31,665 nt of DNA from Pseudomonadota bacterium (GCA_023412495.1 JAEYNP010000093.1:1-31665); one strand, 5' to 3'; numbered from the stretch's first letter, positions 1 through 8,123 are shown. Notes: generated by a model not told the origin, from the letters alone. Numbers and translations: made by a program.

Positions 1-256
1 CATTCTCCTTGTTTTGGTTTTGCTGGATACAAAACTATACCAAGAAATGCCATGAAGCTCAATTATTTCAAAGTGTTAAGCAAATACTCCTTGTTTTTGT
101 TATCGCGCTTCATTTTGCAAGAAGCTCGGCCTGATTAACTTTATAAATAGAAATAAACGGCATGAAAGACAACGGCAATTACTGCATAAAAAATAAGGAC
201 AAAAGCATCTGTGCATGGAACACAATTTAAAGTCAACTATTATTGAGGTAAGGTCA

Positions 257-934
257 ATGAGTAATATTATCAAAGCCGATGTTGTTGAGAATCGACTTTA
301 TTTCAAGCTATCAGGTGATTTTGCCAAAGAGGAAATTGATAAGCAGTACTCTGATATAACTTTTTTGGTTGCAGATCTGGCTCCGACTACTGAAAATGAA
401 GAAGGTTCTAACGCTGCAACAGCAAACCCGAAAGCTTCGAAGTTGAAAAACTATCTTATTACGAATGGTCTCGGTGAAGTAGTCAGGGTGATAAATGGCA
501 ACAGCCTTCTTGTCGAGCAATCAAAGTATTTATCTTCAGGATCATCGGGTGTTATACCCGTTTATGCTAAATTGAGCGCAGAAGCCAGAGATCATCTTGT
601 TGGCCCAAAACGTAACGGAATACGGTTCTATGTAAACAAGATCCCGATCAGTTATTTAACGCCAAAGACGTGTGGAACCGGACGGTTAGTGAACATTTCA
701 ACTGGTGGATGCTCCGTAGAATCAATCACAACACCACTCAAACCGGGTGAGGAGTTGGTCATGCGGATAACATTCGTTAATCAAGACTTGAGTATAGAAG
801 AATTTCAAGTAAAAGCACGAGTCATTGGTGGGGACCATGATTCTTTCGCTGCAAAATTTCTCGAATTAACAGACGACCAAAAACACCAATTGTGGAAATG
901 TCTCATTCGCGGATCACTTGACGGAGGAGAGTGA
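257..934 (+). CDS. PilZ-domain protein, probable c-di-GMP receptor
   Basis: A protein of 225 residues whose C-terminal half is a PilZ domain. The c-di-GMP-binding RxxxR motif is seen as RNGIR (about residues 119-123), followed by the second signature NISTGG (about 146-151). The N-terminal half, with alternating beta-strand and helix character and a segment ending GLGEVVRVI, loosely resembles a STAS fold, but that is only an impression. The start at 257 is chosen because AGGTAAGG lies just upstream; an in-frame ATG at 215 would add 14 residues but has a poorly spaced ribosome site. PilZ proteins sense c-di-GMP and change motility, surface or regulatory behaviour. A diguanylate cyclase is encoded at 3581-4501, so the local genes could both make and read the signal, though they are not in one operon. 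The upstream 250 bases are AT-rich and hold no recognisable gene. Confidence 0.85.
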   Translation: MSNIIKADVVENRLYFKLSGDFAKEEIDKQYSDITFLVADLAPTTENEEGSNAATANPKASKLKNYLITNGLGEVVRVINGNSLLVEQSKYLSSGSSGVIPVYAKLSAEARDHLVGPKRNGIRFYVNKIPISYLTPKTCGTGRLVNISTGGCSVESITTPLKPGEELVMRITFVNQDLSIEEFQVKARVIGGDHDSFAAKFLELTDDQKHQLWKCLIRGSLDGGE

Positions 935-936
935 AT

Positions 937-990
937 AATGGATGGGGGTCAATCTTAGAATGGATGGGGGTGAAATCTTTATCTTTGACA
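937..990. repeat. REP-like element with 13-bp direct repeat
   Basis: The 13-mer AATGGATGGGGGT occurs at 937-949 and again at 959-971. The second copy is followed by a tail reading AAATCTTTATCTTTGACA. A G-rich core followed by a CTTTGACA-type tail reminds me of REP elements mobilised by REP-associated tyrosine transposases. No transposase gene is present here, so this would be a stranded fragment. The family assignment is from memory and is weak; the direct repeat itself is seen directly. Confidence 0.4.
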
Positions 991-1084
991 CAGAACGACA
1001 AGCCAGGGATTTTGAGGCATCTGATTAACAATGCCTGCGATGAGAAAACCAAAACTGGTCAGGCTAGAAATTGAAGCTTCCATA

Positions 1085-1349
1085 ATGGCAGTCCGCCTGG
1101 CGGGCGATCGGGAGAAGCCGGACATTCTCCTGATCCACGGTTTCCCAAGCTCCTCGACATCGTTCTGAAGGGTTATCGGCCCCTTTCGCGGGACTGCTTC
1201 GTGATCGCCCCCCGACCTTCCGTGGTTCGGTGGCTCGTGGAAACCTCTCCTGGATGAAGGCGCTCCCGCGCATGGAGGCGCACATCCTCGACGGCCCCCA
1301 TTTCCTGCTGGAGACCCATCCTGCCGAATGTGCCGCATTAATGGGCTGA
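1085..1349 (+). pseudogene. Decayed alpha/beta hydrolase, first relic
   Basis: Starting at the ATG at 1085, the reading frame gives a typical hydrolase N-terminal core (DILLIHGFPSSSTSF) and is then stopped by TGA at 1166-1168. A shifted frame continues with CFVIAP and, after an extra C, APDLPWFG, matching the usual HGFPxS...VIAPDLPGFG order of epoxide-hydrolase-like proteins. From 1272 a third stretch reads MEAHILDGPHFLLETH then PAECAALMG and stops at 1347-1349. This is the histidine-containing C-terminal end of the same family (GPHFLLETHP). The middle of the protein, including the nucleophile region and cap domain, is missing. At least one stop, one frameshift and one large internal deletion make it a pseudogene. 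Confidence 0.7.
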
Positions 1350-1412
1350 GGGCGCCTTCGTCAAACGCCTGGAGTGGCTGGGTTAGGGAGAGTGTGCAAT
1401 TCGCGATAAATT

Positions 1413-2156
1413 CTAATCGAGCCTATCGAAGAACAACTGCACGCAATAGAACTTCACCGGCCCCTTTTCGCCTTCTTCCTTGGAACAGCCTGTTCCGAGA
1501 AACTCCGCTTTCTCTGCAAGGATATTCTTCCGATGACCCTGCGATTTCATCCAATTATCCACCAGGGTTTCGGCAAACGAGCGGTAGGTATGACTTTCGA
1601 TGGGCTCACCTCCCCGCTCGTAGTAGTATTTGGTTTCGCCATCCTCCTCGACAGCAAACACCATCTCTCCCGGCTCATACTGAATTCCGAAGTGTGAAGC
1701 CACATTTTCAGCCACGAAGCGGATATCGTTCAATCCCGCCTCCCGAACCCGATCGAGCGGCCGGCGAAGCTCCTGCTCCCTTGGGTTGATATGAGCAACA
1801 TACTCATGTTCGGCCATATCCCGGGCATGCATTCTGGACGCTTCATCGAGGCGAGGGAGATGATCGAGTTGCTCTTTACCATTTTCTTTACGTTTCTTGT
1901 TGGTTTCATGAAAGAGGGCGGCCGAGAGCAGGTCGTGATTGATGTGCTTGAGGTCAATCTTCTCGTCGACTTCCGCCTTACTGAAGAATTCTGATGCGGC
2001 CATCCTGTAGAGCGAATCACTTTTCCCGTCTCCCGAATCCTTGGGGCCGTCGCTGGAAGGTGCGGAAGGCTCGCCGTACCCAGCGATGCAGGCCATCATT
2101 TGCAAGCCGAAGATAAAAACGAAAACGACAATCGCTTTTTTCAATTCAATTATCAT
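1413..2156 (-). CDS. CAP (SCP/PR-1) domain lipoprotein
   Basis: A 247-residue protein beginning with a hydrophobic signal segment and a lipobox-like FGLQMMAC (Cys23), so it is probably exported and lipid-anchored. Residues 75-245 form a CAP domain. The expected clustered residues are visible: His122 in HEYVAHINP, Glu150 in AENVA, and His208 in SQGHRKNIL. A short insertion rich in charged residues and tyrosine lies at about 165-185. The start at 2156 is preferred over the longer in-frame start at 2240 because it has GGAGGG upstream and places the signal peptide at the terminus. Bacterial CAP proteins are secreted, and some have protease or ligand-binding roles; the substrate here is unknown. 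The gene stands alone, with a decayed hydrolase relic on each side in the opposite orientation. Confidence 0.85.
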   Translation of the reverse strand: MIIELKKAIVVFVFIFGLQMMACIAGYGEPSAPSSDGPKDSGDGKSDSLYRMAASEFFSKAEVDEKIDLKHINHDLLSAALFHETNKKRKENGKEQLDHLPRLDEASRMHARDMAEHEYVAHINPREQELRRPLDRVREAGLNDIRFVAENVASHFGIQYEPGEMVFAVEEDGETKYYYERGGEPIESHTYRSFAETLVDNWMKSQGHRKNILAEKAEFLGTGCSKEEGEKGPVKFYCVQLFFDRLD

Positions 2157-2315
2157 AATGATGCCCTCCGCTCCGAACGACCGGGAGCCTGGATTATGCC
2201 TTTTCCATGGAAGCTTTTCCTGACATAAATTATTACCCATAAAACATTACTGTGTCAAAAATCTCTCTTCGATCCGACTCTTTCGATGGCAGAACACCCC
2301 GAGTGCGCCTCTGCC

Positions 2316-2376
2316 TTGGACATCCTGCCGAATGCGCCGCGTTGATGGAACCCTTCATCAGGCGCGAGGAAGGGGG
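2316..2376 (+). pseudogene. Second alpha/beta hydrolase C-terminal relic
   Basis: The sequence translates as GHPAECAALMEPFIRREE, the same C-terminal signature as the relic at 1317-1344. Over 28 aligned bases (2321-2348 against 1317-1344) the two differ at three places. All three are silent third-codon positions (Cys, Ala, Leu), which points to two once-functional paralogues and not to a recent copy. Upstream and downstream sequence does not continue the hydrolase alignment. The rest of the 2157-2572 interval holds no gene that I can support. Confidence 0.55.
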
Positions 2377-2572
2377 TTGCGTTAGGCTGGCAGGCTTCTG
2401 CCGGCATGCAGTAGGCGTTAATCACAGAAGAATTTGCCATTTTCTTGAAATAGATCACATCTCCTGTTATTACTAGTGACTACCTTGACTGATTCTGCCC
2501 GTCCGGGCTGAAGCAAAACTCAAGGCGAACAATGGCAAAAATCGAAGGTTCATCCTTTCACCGACGAAGCTT

Positions 2573-2944
2573 ATGATCAATGTAATACTTATTGTCGACG
2601 ACTCTCCTGTTTCCCGAAAAATGCTCAAAAGCTGCATCCCCAAAGATGGAGGATATCTTTTCCACGAAGCGGGTGACGGCGCGGCCGGTCTGGAAATGTA
2701 CAAGAAGAAACAACCGGATGTGACCTTCATGGACTTGACCATGCCGGTAATGGATGGGGTCAAGGCCCTGGAAGAAATAAAAAAATACGACAGACATGCG
2801 CTGGTTATAGTGGTTACCGCCGATGTCCAGGCCCAGTCGATAGCCAGAGTTCTGGAACTCGGGGCGTTTCTTGTCGTGAAAAAACCAGCCACGAAAGAAA
2901 ACATTCAGGAAGCCCTTGCCAAAGCGGAAGAAAAACTTCGGTAA
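2573..2944 (+). CDS. CheY-like single-domain response regulator
   Basis: A 123-residue stand-alone receiver domain with no output domain. The acidic pocket is Asp9 and Asp10, the phospho-acceptor is Asp54 in FMDLTMP, the switch Thr is Thr82 in VVTAD, and the conserved Lys is Lys104 in KKP. Such proteins carry a phosphate from a histidine kinase to a partner by binding, as CheY does at the flagellar switch. It ends 5 bases before a cheC-like gene, so its partner phosphatase is encoded directly downstream. No histidine kinase gene is present in the window, so the input must be encoded elsewhere. The ribosome site upstream is weak. Confidence 0.92.
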   Translation: MINVILIVDDSPVSRKMLKSCIPKDGGYLFHEAGDGAAGLEMYKKKQPDVTFMDLTMPVMDGVKALEEIKKYDRHALVIVVTADVQAQSIARVLELGAFLVVKKPATKENIQEALAKAEEKLR

Positions 2945-2949
2945 ACGAT

Positions 2950-3588
2950 ATGGACCAAGTCGATCAGATAACCGATGAAGAACGGGACATCCTACAGGAA
3001 ATCATGAACATCGCTTTCGGCCAGGCGGCCGCCGACCTTGCCGAAGTCGTCAATATTTTTGTCGTTCTCAGTGTTCCGGATATACGGATAGTGCCCGCTG
3101 CCGATCTCCCTCAATATATTCACACCGAATTCAGTGAATTCGGTAATATAAGTATCGTTGAACAAAACTTCTGGGGAGAATTCAGGGGCAATGCCCTCCT
3201 GATCTTCCCCTCCGATTCCGGCAGGGAGCTCGTCTCACTTCTGGGCGACGGCGACCTCGCCTCCTTTGAAGCGCAGGCGAGTGATTTTCTGGAAAACGAA
3301 ACGCTCATGGAAGTCGGCAATATTCTCATAGGCGCCTGTGTCGGCAAAGTGGCCGAGTTGTTAAAGGATGTGGTGACCTACTCACCGCCCCGAGTGATCA
3401 TCGAAAACCACCCCAGCATCTCAATGCCTGACACCCTGTTCGATCCCGGCAACTCCGCCATCATCCTGAAGACGGTATTCTGCTTCAATGAACGTAATGT
3501 CAATGGTTTCCTCTTCCTGATCACCAGTCACAAATCCGTTGCTTGGCTGAAAAAGGCTCTTGCCGATTTCATGGAACAGTATGAATGA
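2950..3588 (+). CDS. cheC: CheC-type CheY-P phosphatase
   Basis: A 212-residue CheC-family protein with both phosphatase signatures. The first is Asp13-x3-Glu17-x2-Asn20 (QEIMN) with Pro43 downstream. The second is Glu121-x2-Asn124 (EVGN) with a Pro pair at 146-147. In this family the Glu and Asn of each motif position a water for attack on the aspartyl phosphate of CheY, so both sites look competent. The gene lies between a CheY-like receiver and a diguanylate cyclase, away from any chemotaxis operon visible here. The simplest reading is that it dephosphorylates the upstream receiver. Its stop overlaps the next start by eight bases, implying coupled translation. Confidence 0.85.
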   Translation: MDQVDQITDEERDILQEIMNIAFGQAAADLAEVVNIFVVLSVPDIRIVPAADLPQYIHTEFSEFGNISIVEQNFWGEFRGNALLIFPSDSGRELVSLLGDGDLASFEAQASDFLENETLMEVGNILIGACVGKVAELLKDVVTYSPPRVIIENHPSISMPDTLFDPGNSAIILKTVFCFNERNVNGFLFLITSHKSVAWLKKALADFMEQYE

Positions 3589-4501
3589 ATTTGCCCAGAT
3601 TTTCGAGACGATCAATTTCGGTCTGATCATCCTGGATCCGGGACTGAAGGTCCGGCACTGGAATCATTGGATGGCACGACACAGCGGGATCGAGGCCAAG
3701 CAGATCATCGGAAGCCCCCTGTTCGATTTCTTCCCGGAACTCAATACGCCGCGTTTTCTGCGAAACAGTCAGGCCGTGCTGTCCTTCGGCAATTTTTCTT
3801 TTTTCTCGCAGAAACTCCATCACTATCTCTTCTCTTTCAAGCCGATAGGTGCGTTTCAATCGTCGATGTTCGAGCAAATGCAGCAAAACTGCACCATGGG
3901 CCCTCTGCGGAACAATGACAATCAGATTTCGGGCCTGTTTCTCATCGTCCAAGATGTCACCGAACTCGCATCGTATGAGCAGAAGCTCATTCAGATGAAT
4001 ATCAAGGACGGGCTGACCGGCGTCTATAATAGGCGTTTTCTGCAAACCCGACTCGGTGAGGAGTATAACCGCAGCAAACGGTACGGCACCAGTCTCAGCC
4101 TGATTATGTTCGATATTGATTTTTTCAAGAAGGTCAACGACACCTACGGTCACCAGTGCGGTGACGCTGTCCTGCAGGCGGTCGCAACAAATATCAACGG
4201 CCACATTCGCAATACCGATTACCTGGCACGTTATGGTGGCGAGGAATTCTGCTGTCTCCTGCCCGAAACCGATATATCGGGAGCGCGTGTTCTTGCCGAA
4301 CGATTTCGACTGCATGTCGAAGCGCACACGACTACTTGCCGGGAGCACGCTATTCAGGTGACTATTAGTCTCGGGGTTGCGGAACTGACCGTTGAAGACT
4401 CCGTCGAAGCGTTGCTGAAAAGGGCGGACGAAGCGCTCTATCAAGCCAAGCATTTCGGCAGAAATAAGGTGGTCAGCTTACCTTCACCCTCGACACAATA
4501 G
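3581..4501 (+). CDS. PAS-GGDEF diguanylate cyclase
   Basis: A 306-residue cytosolic protein with no membrane segment. Residues 1-130 form a PAS sensor domain (GLIILDPGLKVRHWN near the start, LIVQDVTEL at its end), and 135-300 form a GGDEF domain. The catalytic loop is GGEEF at 219-223, the metal-binding FDID is at 177-180, and an intact inhibitory site RNTD lies at 210-213, five residues before the loop. It should therefore make c-di-GMP from two GTP and be feedback-inhibited by product. The start at 3581 lies inside the cheC stop region (ATGAATGA), so translation is probably coupled. An alternative upstream in-frame start at 3560 lies within cheC and is less likely. No haem or flavin ligand can be recognised in the PAS domain by eye. 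Confidence 0.92.
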   Translation: MNEFAQIFETINFGLIILDPGLKVRHWNHWMARHSGIEAKQIIGSPLFDFFPELNTPRFLRNSQAVLSFGNFSFFSQKLHHYLFSFKPIGAFQSSMFEQMQQNCTMGPLRNNDNQISGLFLIVQDVTELASYEQKLIQMNIKDGLTGVYNRRFLQTRLGEEYNRSKRYGTSLSLIMFDIDFFKKVNDTYGHQCGDAVLQAVATNINGHIRNTDYLARYGGEEFCCLLPETDISGARVLAERFRLHVEAHTTTCREHAIQVTISLGVAELTVEDSVEALLKRADEALYQAKHFGRNKVVSLPSPSTQ

Positions 4502-4757
4502 GTAGATTGGGATTCACTATTGGGAACCGCATTCTCGCCTCCGCCGATGAGGGTGGGATTGCAAGCGGAATGTGGTGATTTATCCTTTTCGACACCCAGG
4601 GTCTTGCCTCACGGATGCCGCGAAACTCCTCGTGAGATTGCAGCGAGAATATTGTCCGATCAGGGAAGTACGAGAATCGGGCGTAACATAGGAAGCATCG
4701 ACCGATGCCGTCCGGGATGACATTGGATATCTATTAATTTTTAAAGGAGACCAGAAG

Positions 4758-5096
4758 ATGATGTCGTTGATGGGAAAAAACAGGGTGATGCAAATCATGG
4801 CACGGTTGGCCATAATAGCCTGCGCTTCGTTGCTGTTCGCGGCGCCCGATGCGGCTATGGCGAAGCGTGGCGGAGATGACGATAATCGTTCGAGGTTTTT
4901 CGGCATCATTGAAAAACGTCCGCAAGACGGGCTGCAAGGCGAATGGGTGATCGGCGGTCAAACTTTCATAACCGTTCCGGGGACGGAATTCGATGAGGTC
5001 GATGGCCCCCTGGAAGTAGGTAGCTGTGCAAAAGTGGATATTCGGAATGGCCGTGTGCACGAGATCGACAGTGAATCTATGGAAAAGTGTCCGTAA
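4758..5096 (+). CDS. Small exported DUF5666-like protein
   Basis: A 112-residue protein with a hydrophobic signal peptide (about residues 14-34, ending AMA) and a mature part of about 78 residues. The mature part has a single repeat-like beta unit: FGIIEKRP, LQGEWVIGGQTF, a TEF motif, LEVGSCAKVD and a C-terminal acidic tail ending in Cys. This pattern resembles single DUF5666 modules, small beta-barrel domains of unknown role. AAAGGAG at 4744-4750 gives good spacing to the start at 4758. Two cysteines in the mature part could form a disulfide outside the cytoplasm. The preceding 256 bases after the cyclase gene contain nothing I can name. Confidence 0.75.
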   Translation: MMSLMGKNRVMQIMARLAIIACASLLFAAPDAAMAKRGGDDDNRSRFFGIIEKRPQDGLQGEWVIGGQTFITVPGTEFDEVDGPLEVGSCAKVDIRNGRVHEIDSESMEKCP

Positions 5097-5222
5097 TTGA
5101 GAGCGGTACCCGGACCAGCCGACAGTTCGCCCGTGGGTGAGAAGTCTGCCTGATTTTGGCGAGAGACAGGCGGAAACATGCCAATACGATCGATCTTTTG
5201 GGGAAGGAGACAGAAGTTGAAC

Positions 5223-6125
5223 ATGAAGAAAAATGCAATTATTGGATATCTTGTAGGCTGTCTGCTGTTCCTGATTCTTTCCTCGGGACCGCTTCAAGCT
5301 CAATCCATCTGGCCCCAAGTAACCTCGTCCATTGACGGAACGCCGATCTCCTATGAAATCTACGGCTCCGGCGAACCCACCCTCGTCTTCGTTCACGGCT
5401 GGAGTTGCGACTCCCGCTATTGGCGGGCCCAGATTCCGCATTTTTCCAAAAACTACCGTATCGTCGTTCTCGATCTTGCCGGGCACGGCCATTCCGGGAT
5501 GTCGCGCCAGCGATACGGTATGATCGATTTCGGCCAGGATGTCCGGGCTGTGGTGGATGCGGTCGGCAGCCCGAGCGTCATCCTGATCGGCCACTCCATG
5601 GGCGGCACAGTCATCGCGGAGGCTGCCAGGCTTATGCCGAACCGAGTAATCGGCCTGGTCGGCGTGGATACGTTGGAAAATATCGAATACCCGCTGACCC
5701 GCGAGGAGTTCAGAACCATGGTCGAGCCGCTGGAGAAGGACTTCGCCAATGCCAGCAGGCAATTTGTGGGCGAGATGATCTCACCCCAGACCGACCCGCG
5801 GCTTCGTGAGTGGATTCTTGCCGATGTGGGCGCTGCGCCGCCTGCCGTCGCCTTGAGCGCGATGAACGAGATGATGGAACAATACATAACCGGTGAAGCG
5901 GCCAAGGTTTTCGAGAAGATCAAGGTACCTGTCGTGACCGTGAACGGAGATCTGTGGCCGATCGACTACGAGGCCAACCGGCGGCATATGGTGTCTTACG
6001 AAGCGATAGTTTTGAAAGGCGCCGATCACTTCCTGATGATGAATCGTCCCGAAGAATTCAATGGCGCCTTGGAAAAAGCCATTATATTGCTCCGGGGAAA
6101 GCGGCCTGAGAAAATAGTCGAATGA
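5223..6125 (+). CDS. Exported alpha/beta hydrolase
   Basis: About 300 residues: a signal peptide (MKKNAIIGY onward, ending PLQAQS) followed by a full alpha/beta-hydrolase fold. The oxyanion motif HGW is seen early, the nucleophile Ser125 lies in GHSMGG, a likely acid is in VNGDLWPID, and the catalytic His is in KGADHFLM. It should hydrolyse an ester or similar bond in the periplasm; the substrate is unknown. An AAGGAG at 5204-5209 is ideally placed for a TTG start at 5217 (two residues longer) and somewhat far from the ATG at 5223, so the true start may be TTG. It is a complete gene and, judged by its motifs, of a different subfamily from the decayed hydrolases near 1085 and 2316. Confidence 0.88.
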   Translation: MKKNAIIGYLVGCLLFLILSSGPLQAQSIWPQVTSSIDGTPISYEIYGSGEPTLVFVHGWSCDSRYWRAQIPHFSKNYRIVVLDLAGHGHSGMSRQRYGMIDFGQDVRAVVDAVGSPSVILIGHSMGGTVIAEAARLMPNRVIGLVGVDTLENIEYPLTREEFRTMVEPLEKDFANASRQFVGEMISPQTDPRLREWILADVGAAPPAVALSAMNEMMEQYITGEAAKVFEKIKVPVVTVNGDLWPIDYEANRRHMVSYEAIVLKGADHFLMMNRPEEFNGALEKAIILLRGKRPEKIVE

Positions 6126-6210
6126 CGGCGTGAGCTGCGGCAAAGGTTCTGTTAAACCTGAAAAAAACTTCCCGGGAAACAGTCGAACAGAATATTTTTG
6201 GCATTTTACC

Positions 6211-6540
6211 ATGCAAATCAACGACATACCCTTTGGCATCACCGACTGGTCGGAAGTGGAAACCACCGAACATACGGGCGAACAAGGCAAGGCCTACTGG
6301 CGCACGCGCCATTTCGGTCAATTGCGAGTGAGAATGGTCGAGTACACTCCCGGCTATCTTGCCGATCACTGGTGCAGAAAGGGGCACATCCTGCTCTGCC
6401 TCGAAGGAGAGTTGCATACCGAGCTCGAGGACGGTCGCAGGTTCGTTCTGAAAGCCGGCATGAGTTATCAGGTTGCCGACAACGCTGAACCGCATCGTTC
6501 GTTTACAGAGAACGGGGCAAAGCTGTTCATCGTCGATTGA
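6211..6540 (+). CDS. DHCW-motif small cupin
   Basis: A 109-residue single-domain cupin. The motif DHWCRKGHILLCLEG carries the DH-W-C signature after which this small family is named. It is followed by the second beta motif with glycine-rich turns and a C-terminal SYQVADN...PHRS region supplying another histidine. Cupins bind a metal or small ligand in the barrel; no activity is established for this family to my knowledge. The start at 6211 is chosen because upstream in-frame residues from 6130 look like translated leader. The ribosome site is weak. The gene may be co-transcribed with the hydrolase ending at 6125. Confidence 0.8.
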   Translation: MQINDIPFGITDWSEVETTEHTGEQGKAYWRTRHFGQLRVRMVEYTPGYLADHWCRKGHILLCLEGELHTELEDGRRFVLKAGMSYQVADNAEPHRSFTENGAKLFIVD

Positions 6541-6630
6541 AATATCCGCAGAACTGGAATCTCCTCTCACGACGATGCGTAGCGCTTGGCATCTTGATTG
6601 GGGATATAGTGAGCAGGAAATAGCCGGTTC

Positions 6631-6649
6631 TTGTCAAAATGATTGACAA
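6631..6649. promoter_or_regulatory. Inverted repeat, candidate operator/promoter
   Basis: A perfect 7-bp inverted repeat TTGTCAA-N5-TTGACAA lies about 185 bases before the crotonase gene at 6834. Its right arm contains TTGACA, a consensus -35 hexamer, but the best -10 match 17 bases on is poor. It could be a repressor or activator site overlapping a promoter. The rest of the 6541-6833 gap shows nothing else I can support. Confidence 0.4.
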
Positions 6650-6833
6650 ACAGTTGAAGATTGGTGAATCTGGAACGAAATCCGATTGAGCGCTTGATCG
6701 GCAGTGTTTCTTAGGCCGGACGCTTCGATTTTTTCTGGAGCAGATCTGCTCCGGAATTTTGCAAGCAATGGGAATTGCAAAAATCTTCTAAGGCCAAAAA
6801 ACCGGGCAACCGAATATTTCAGAGGAGGAGAAT

Positions 6834-7613
6834 ATGTCTTACGAAAATCTCATTGTCGAAGTAGACGATCCCTACCTTGGTGCCATAACCTTGAATCGCC
6901 CCGAACAGCTCAATACCTTTACCACTCCCATGGCCGGGGAACTGCACCGGGCTCTTCTCGAACTGGACGGCGACGACAGGGTGCGTGTCATCCTCATCAA
7001 GGGCGCCGGCAAGGCCTTCTGCGCCGGGATCGACGTCCACGAACTGGAAAACAAGTCGGCCATCGAATACAAGGAGTGGATCGAGCGGATGGAGCGGCCG
7101 CTGGTGGCGATCAGCCAGCTGAACAAGCCGGTGATCGCCCAGGTTCAGGGTGTGGCCGCGGCCAACGGCATGGGGCTTGCGGTGGCTGCGGATCTGGTTA
7201 TCGCCGCCGACAATGCCAAGATGGGGCTGACCGCCATCAATGTCGGCCTGAACTGTGTCGGCCCTGTGATCCCTGTCGCCCGGATCGTCGGCAGGAAGAA
7301 GGCCCTGGAGCTGCTGCTCTTCGGTGAGCTGATCAAAGCCCCCGAGGCAATGGCCCTGGGCCTGGTCAACCGGGTCGTGCCCAAGGAAGAGCTGGAACAG
7401 GAAACCCGGGCCTGGGCTGCAACCCTCGCCAGGAAGAGCCCGCTGGCCGTACAGATAGCCAAGAGGGCCTTCTACGGTTCGGAGGACATGGACTACCTCA
7501 GGCAGTTCGATTACATGAACGACGCCTTCGCCCGCTTATGCACAACACGGGACGCCAAGGAAGGAGTGGCGGCCTTTTTCGAAAAACGGCCCCCGCACTG
7601 GCAGGGCTGCTGA
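6834..7613 (+). CDS. Crotonase-family (enoyl-CoA hydratase/isomerase-like) protein
   Basis: A 259-residue crotonase-fold protein. The CoA-binding and oxyanion-hole motifs are present (GAGKAFCAGIDVHEL at 57-71, and the NGMGL turn at 111-115). By alignment to the classical hydratase, the first catalytic glutamate falls on Asp120 (AADL) and the second on Ala134 (LTAINVG). Standard hydration is therefore doubtful; isomerase, hydrolase, decarboxylase or retro-Claisen chemistry on an acyl-CoA is possible. A strong AGAGGAGG precedes the start. The gene stands between a possible operator and a convergent lipoprotein gene, with no beta-oxidation partners nearby. Confidence 0.85.
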   Translation: MSYENLIVEVDDPYLGAITLNRPEQLNTFTTPMAGELHRALLELDGDDRVRVILIKGAGKAFCAGIDVHELENKSAIEYKEWIERMERPLVAISQLNKPVIAQVQGVAAANGMGLAVAADLVIAADNAKMGLTAINVGLNCVGPVIPVARIVGRKKALELLLFGELIKAPEAMALGLVNRVVPKEELEQETRAWAATLARKSPLAVQIAKRAFYGSEDMDYLRQFDYMNDAFARLCTTRDAKEGVAAFFEKRPPHWQGC

Positions 7614-7679
7614 CGGAGAAATCGCCCGAGGTATTCAGTGTTTGGTCCGGCGATTCCGGCTGGCGACCACAAAGGTTCG

Positions 7680-8123
7680 TCACCTCCTGATCGTCTTCGG
7701 TTCGGCGGAATACCTGAAGGAAAAGCCTGCGGCGCCGGCGGGCACTTTCAGCTCATCCTGGAATGAGTTGTCGCGGGTGCCCGGCCAGTGCCCGACCCGG
7801 TAACCGGAGTAATAGACGATCTTTCTCTGCAGGACGGCGCCGGTTGCATCGATGAACACAAGATAGGCGCTCAGGGAATCGAAACCGCCGCGATACCATG
7901 CCGTCCCTTCCACATGAAGGTCATCTCCTCTCAGGGTGTAGCTGTAGTTCGCCGTGAACTGACCGGACTCGAAAACGCCTTGACCGGATTCCCTGTCAGA
8001 AAAAAGGATTTGTTTGTCGTCAGGCACCTTGCCCAAACCCGCACAGCCGAAGACACTCAGCCAGGTCAGGAGAATCAGGGAGGCAACTGACCCTCTGCTC
8101 ACTGCTGTGGCAAATTTTTCCAT
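7680..8123 (-). CDS. Putative lipoprotein of unknown function
   Basis: A 147-residue protein with a signal segment and lipobox LSVFGC, so it is probably anchored to a membrane. The mature part is rich in beta-strand and aromatic residues (NYSYTLRGDDLHVEGTAWYRGG, SGYRVGHWPG) and ends in a basic tail. The fold suggests a small beta-sandwich domain, and I do not recognise a family. The start at 8123 has AAGGAG upstream; a longer in-frame start at 8168 is less likely because it would put 15 polar residues before the signal peptide. It faces the crotonase gene convergently and is divergent from the cluster beginning at 8384. Confidence 0.7.
   Translation of the reverse strand: MEKFATAVSRGSVASLILLTWLSVFGCAGLGKVPDDKQILFSDRESGQGVFESGQFTANYSYTLRGDDLHVEGTAWYRGGFDSLSAYLVFIDATGAVLQRKIVYYSGYRVGHWPGTRDNSFQDELKVPAGAAGFSFRYSAEPKTIRR

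Noticed and set aside
1..3. Minus-strand ATG with AAGGAG at the window edge, possible divergent gene
   Set aside because: The ribosome site is too close to the ATG and the coding part would lie outside the window, so it cannot be tested.
2447..2462. CRP-like half site (TCACA) before the response regulator
   Set aside because: Only one half matches well; the other half has poor agreement and spacing, so it is within chance expectation.
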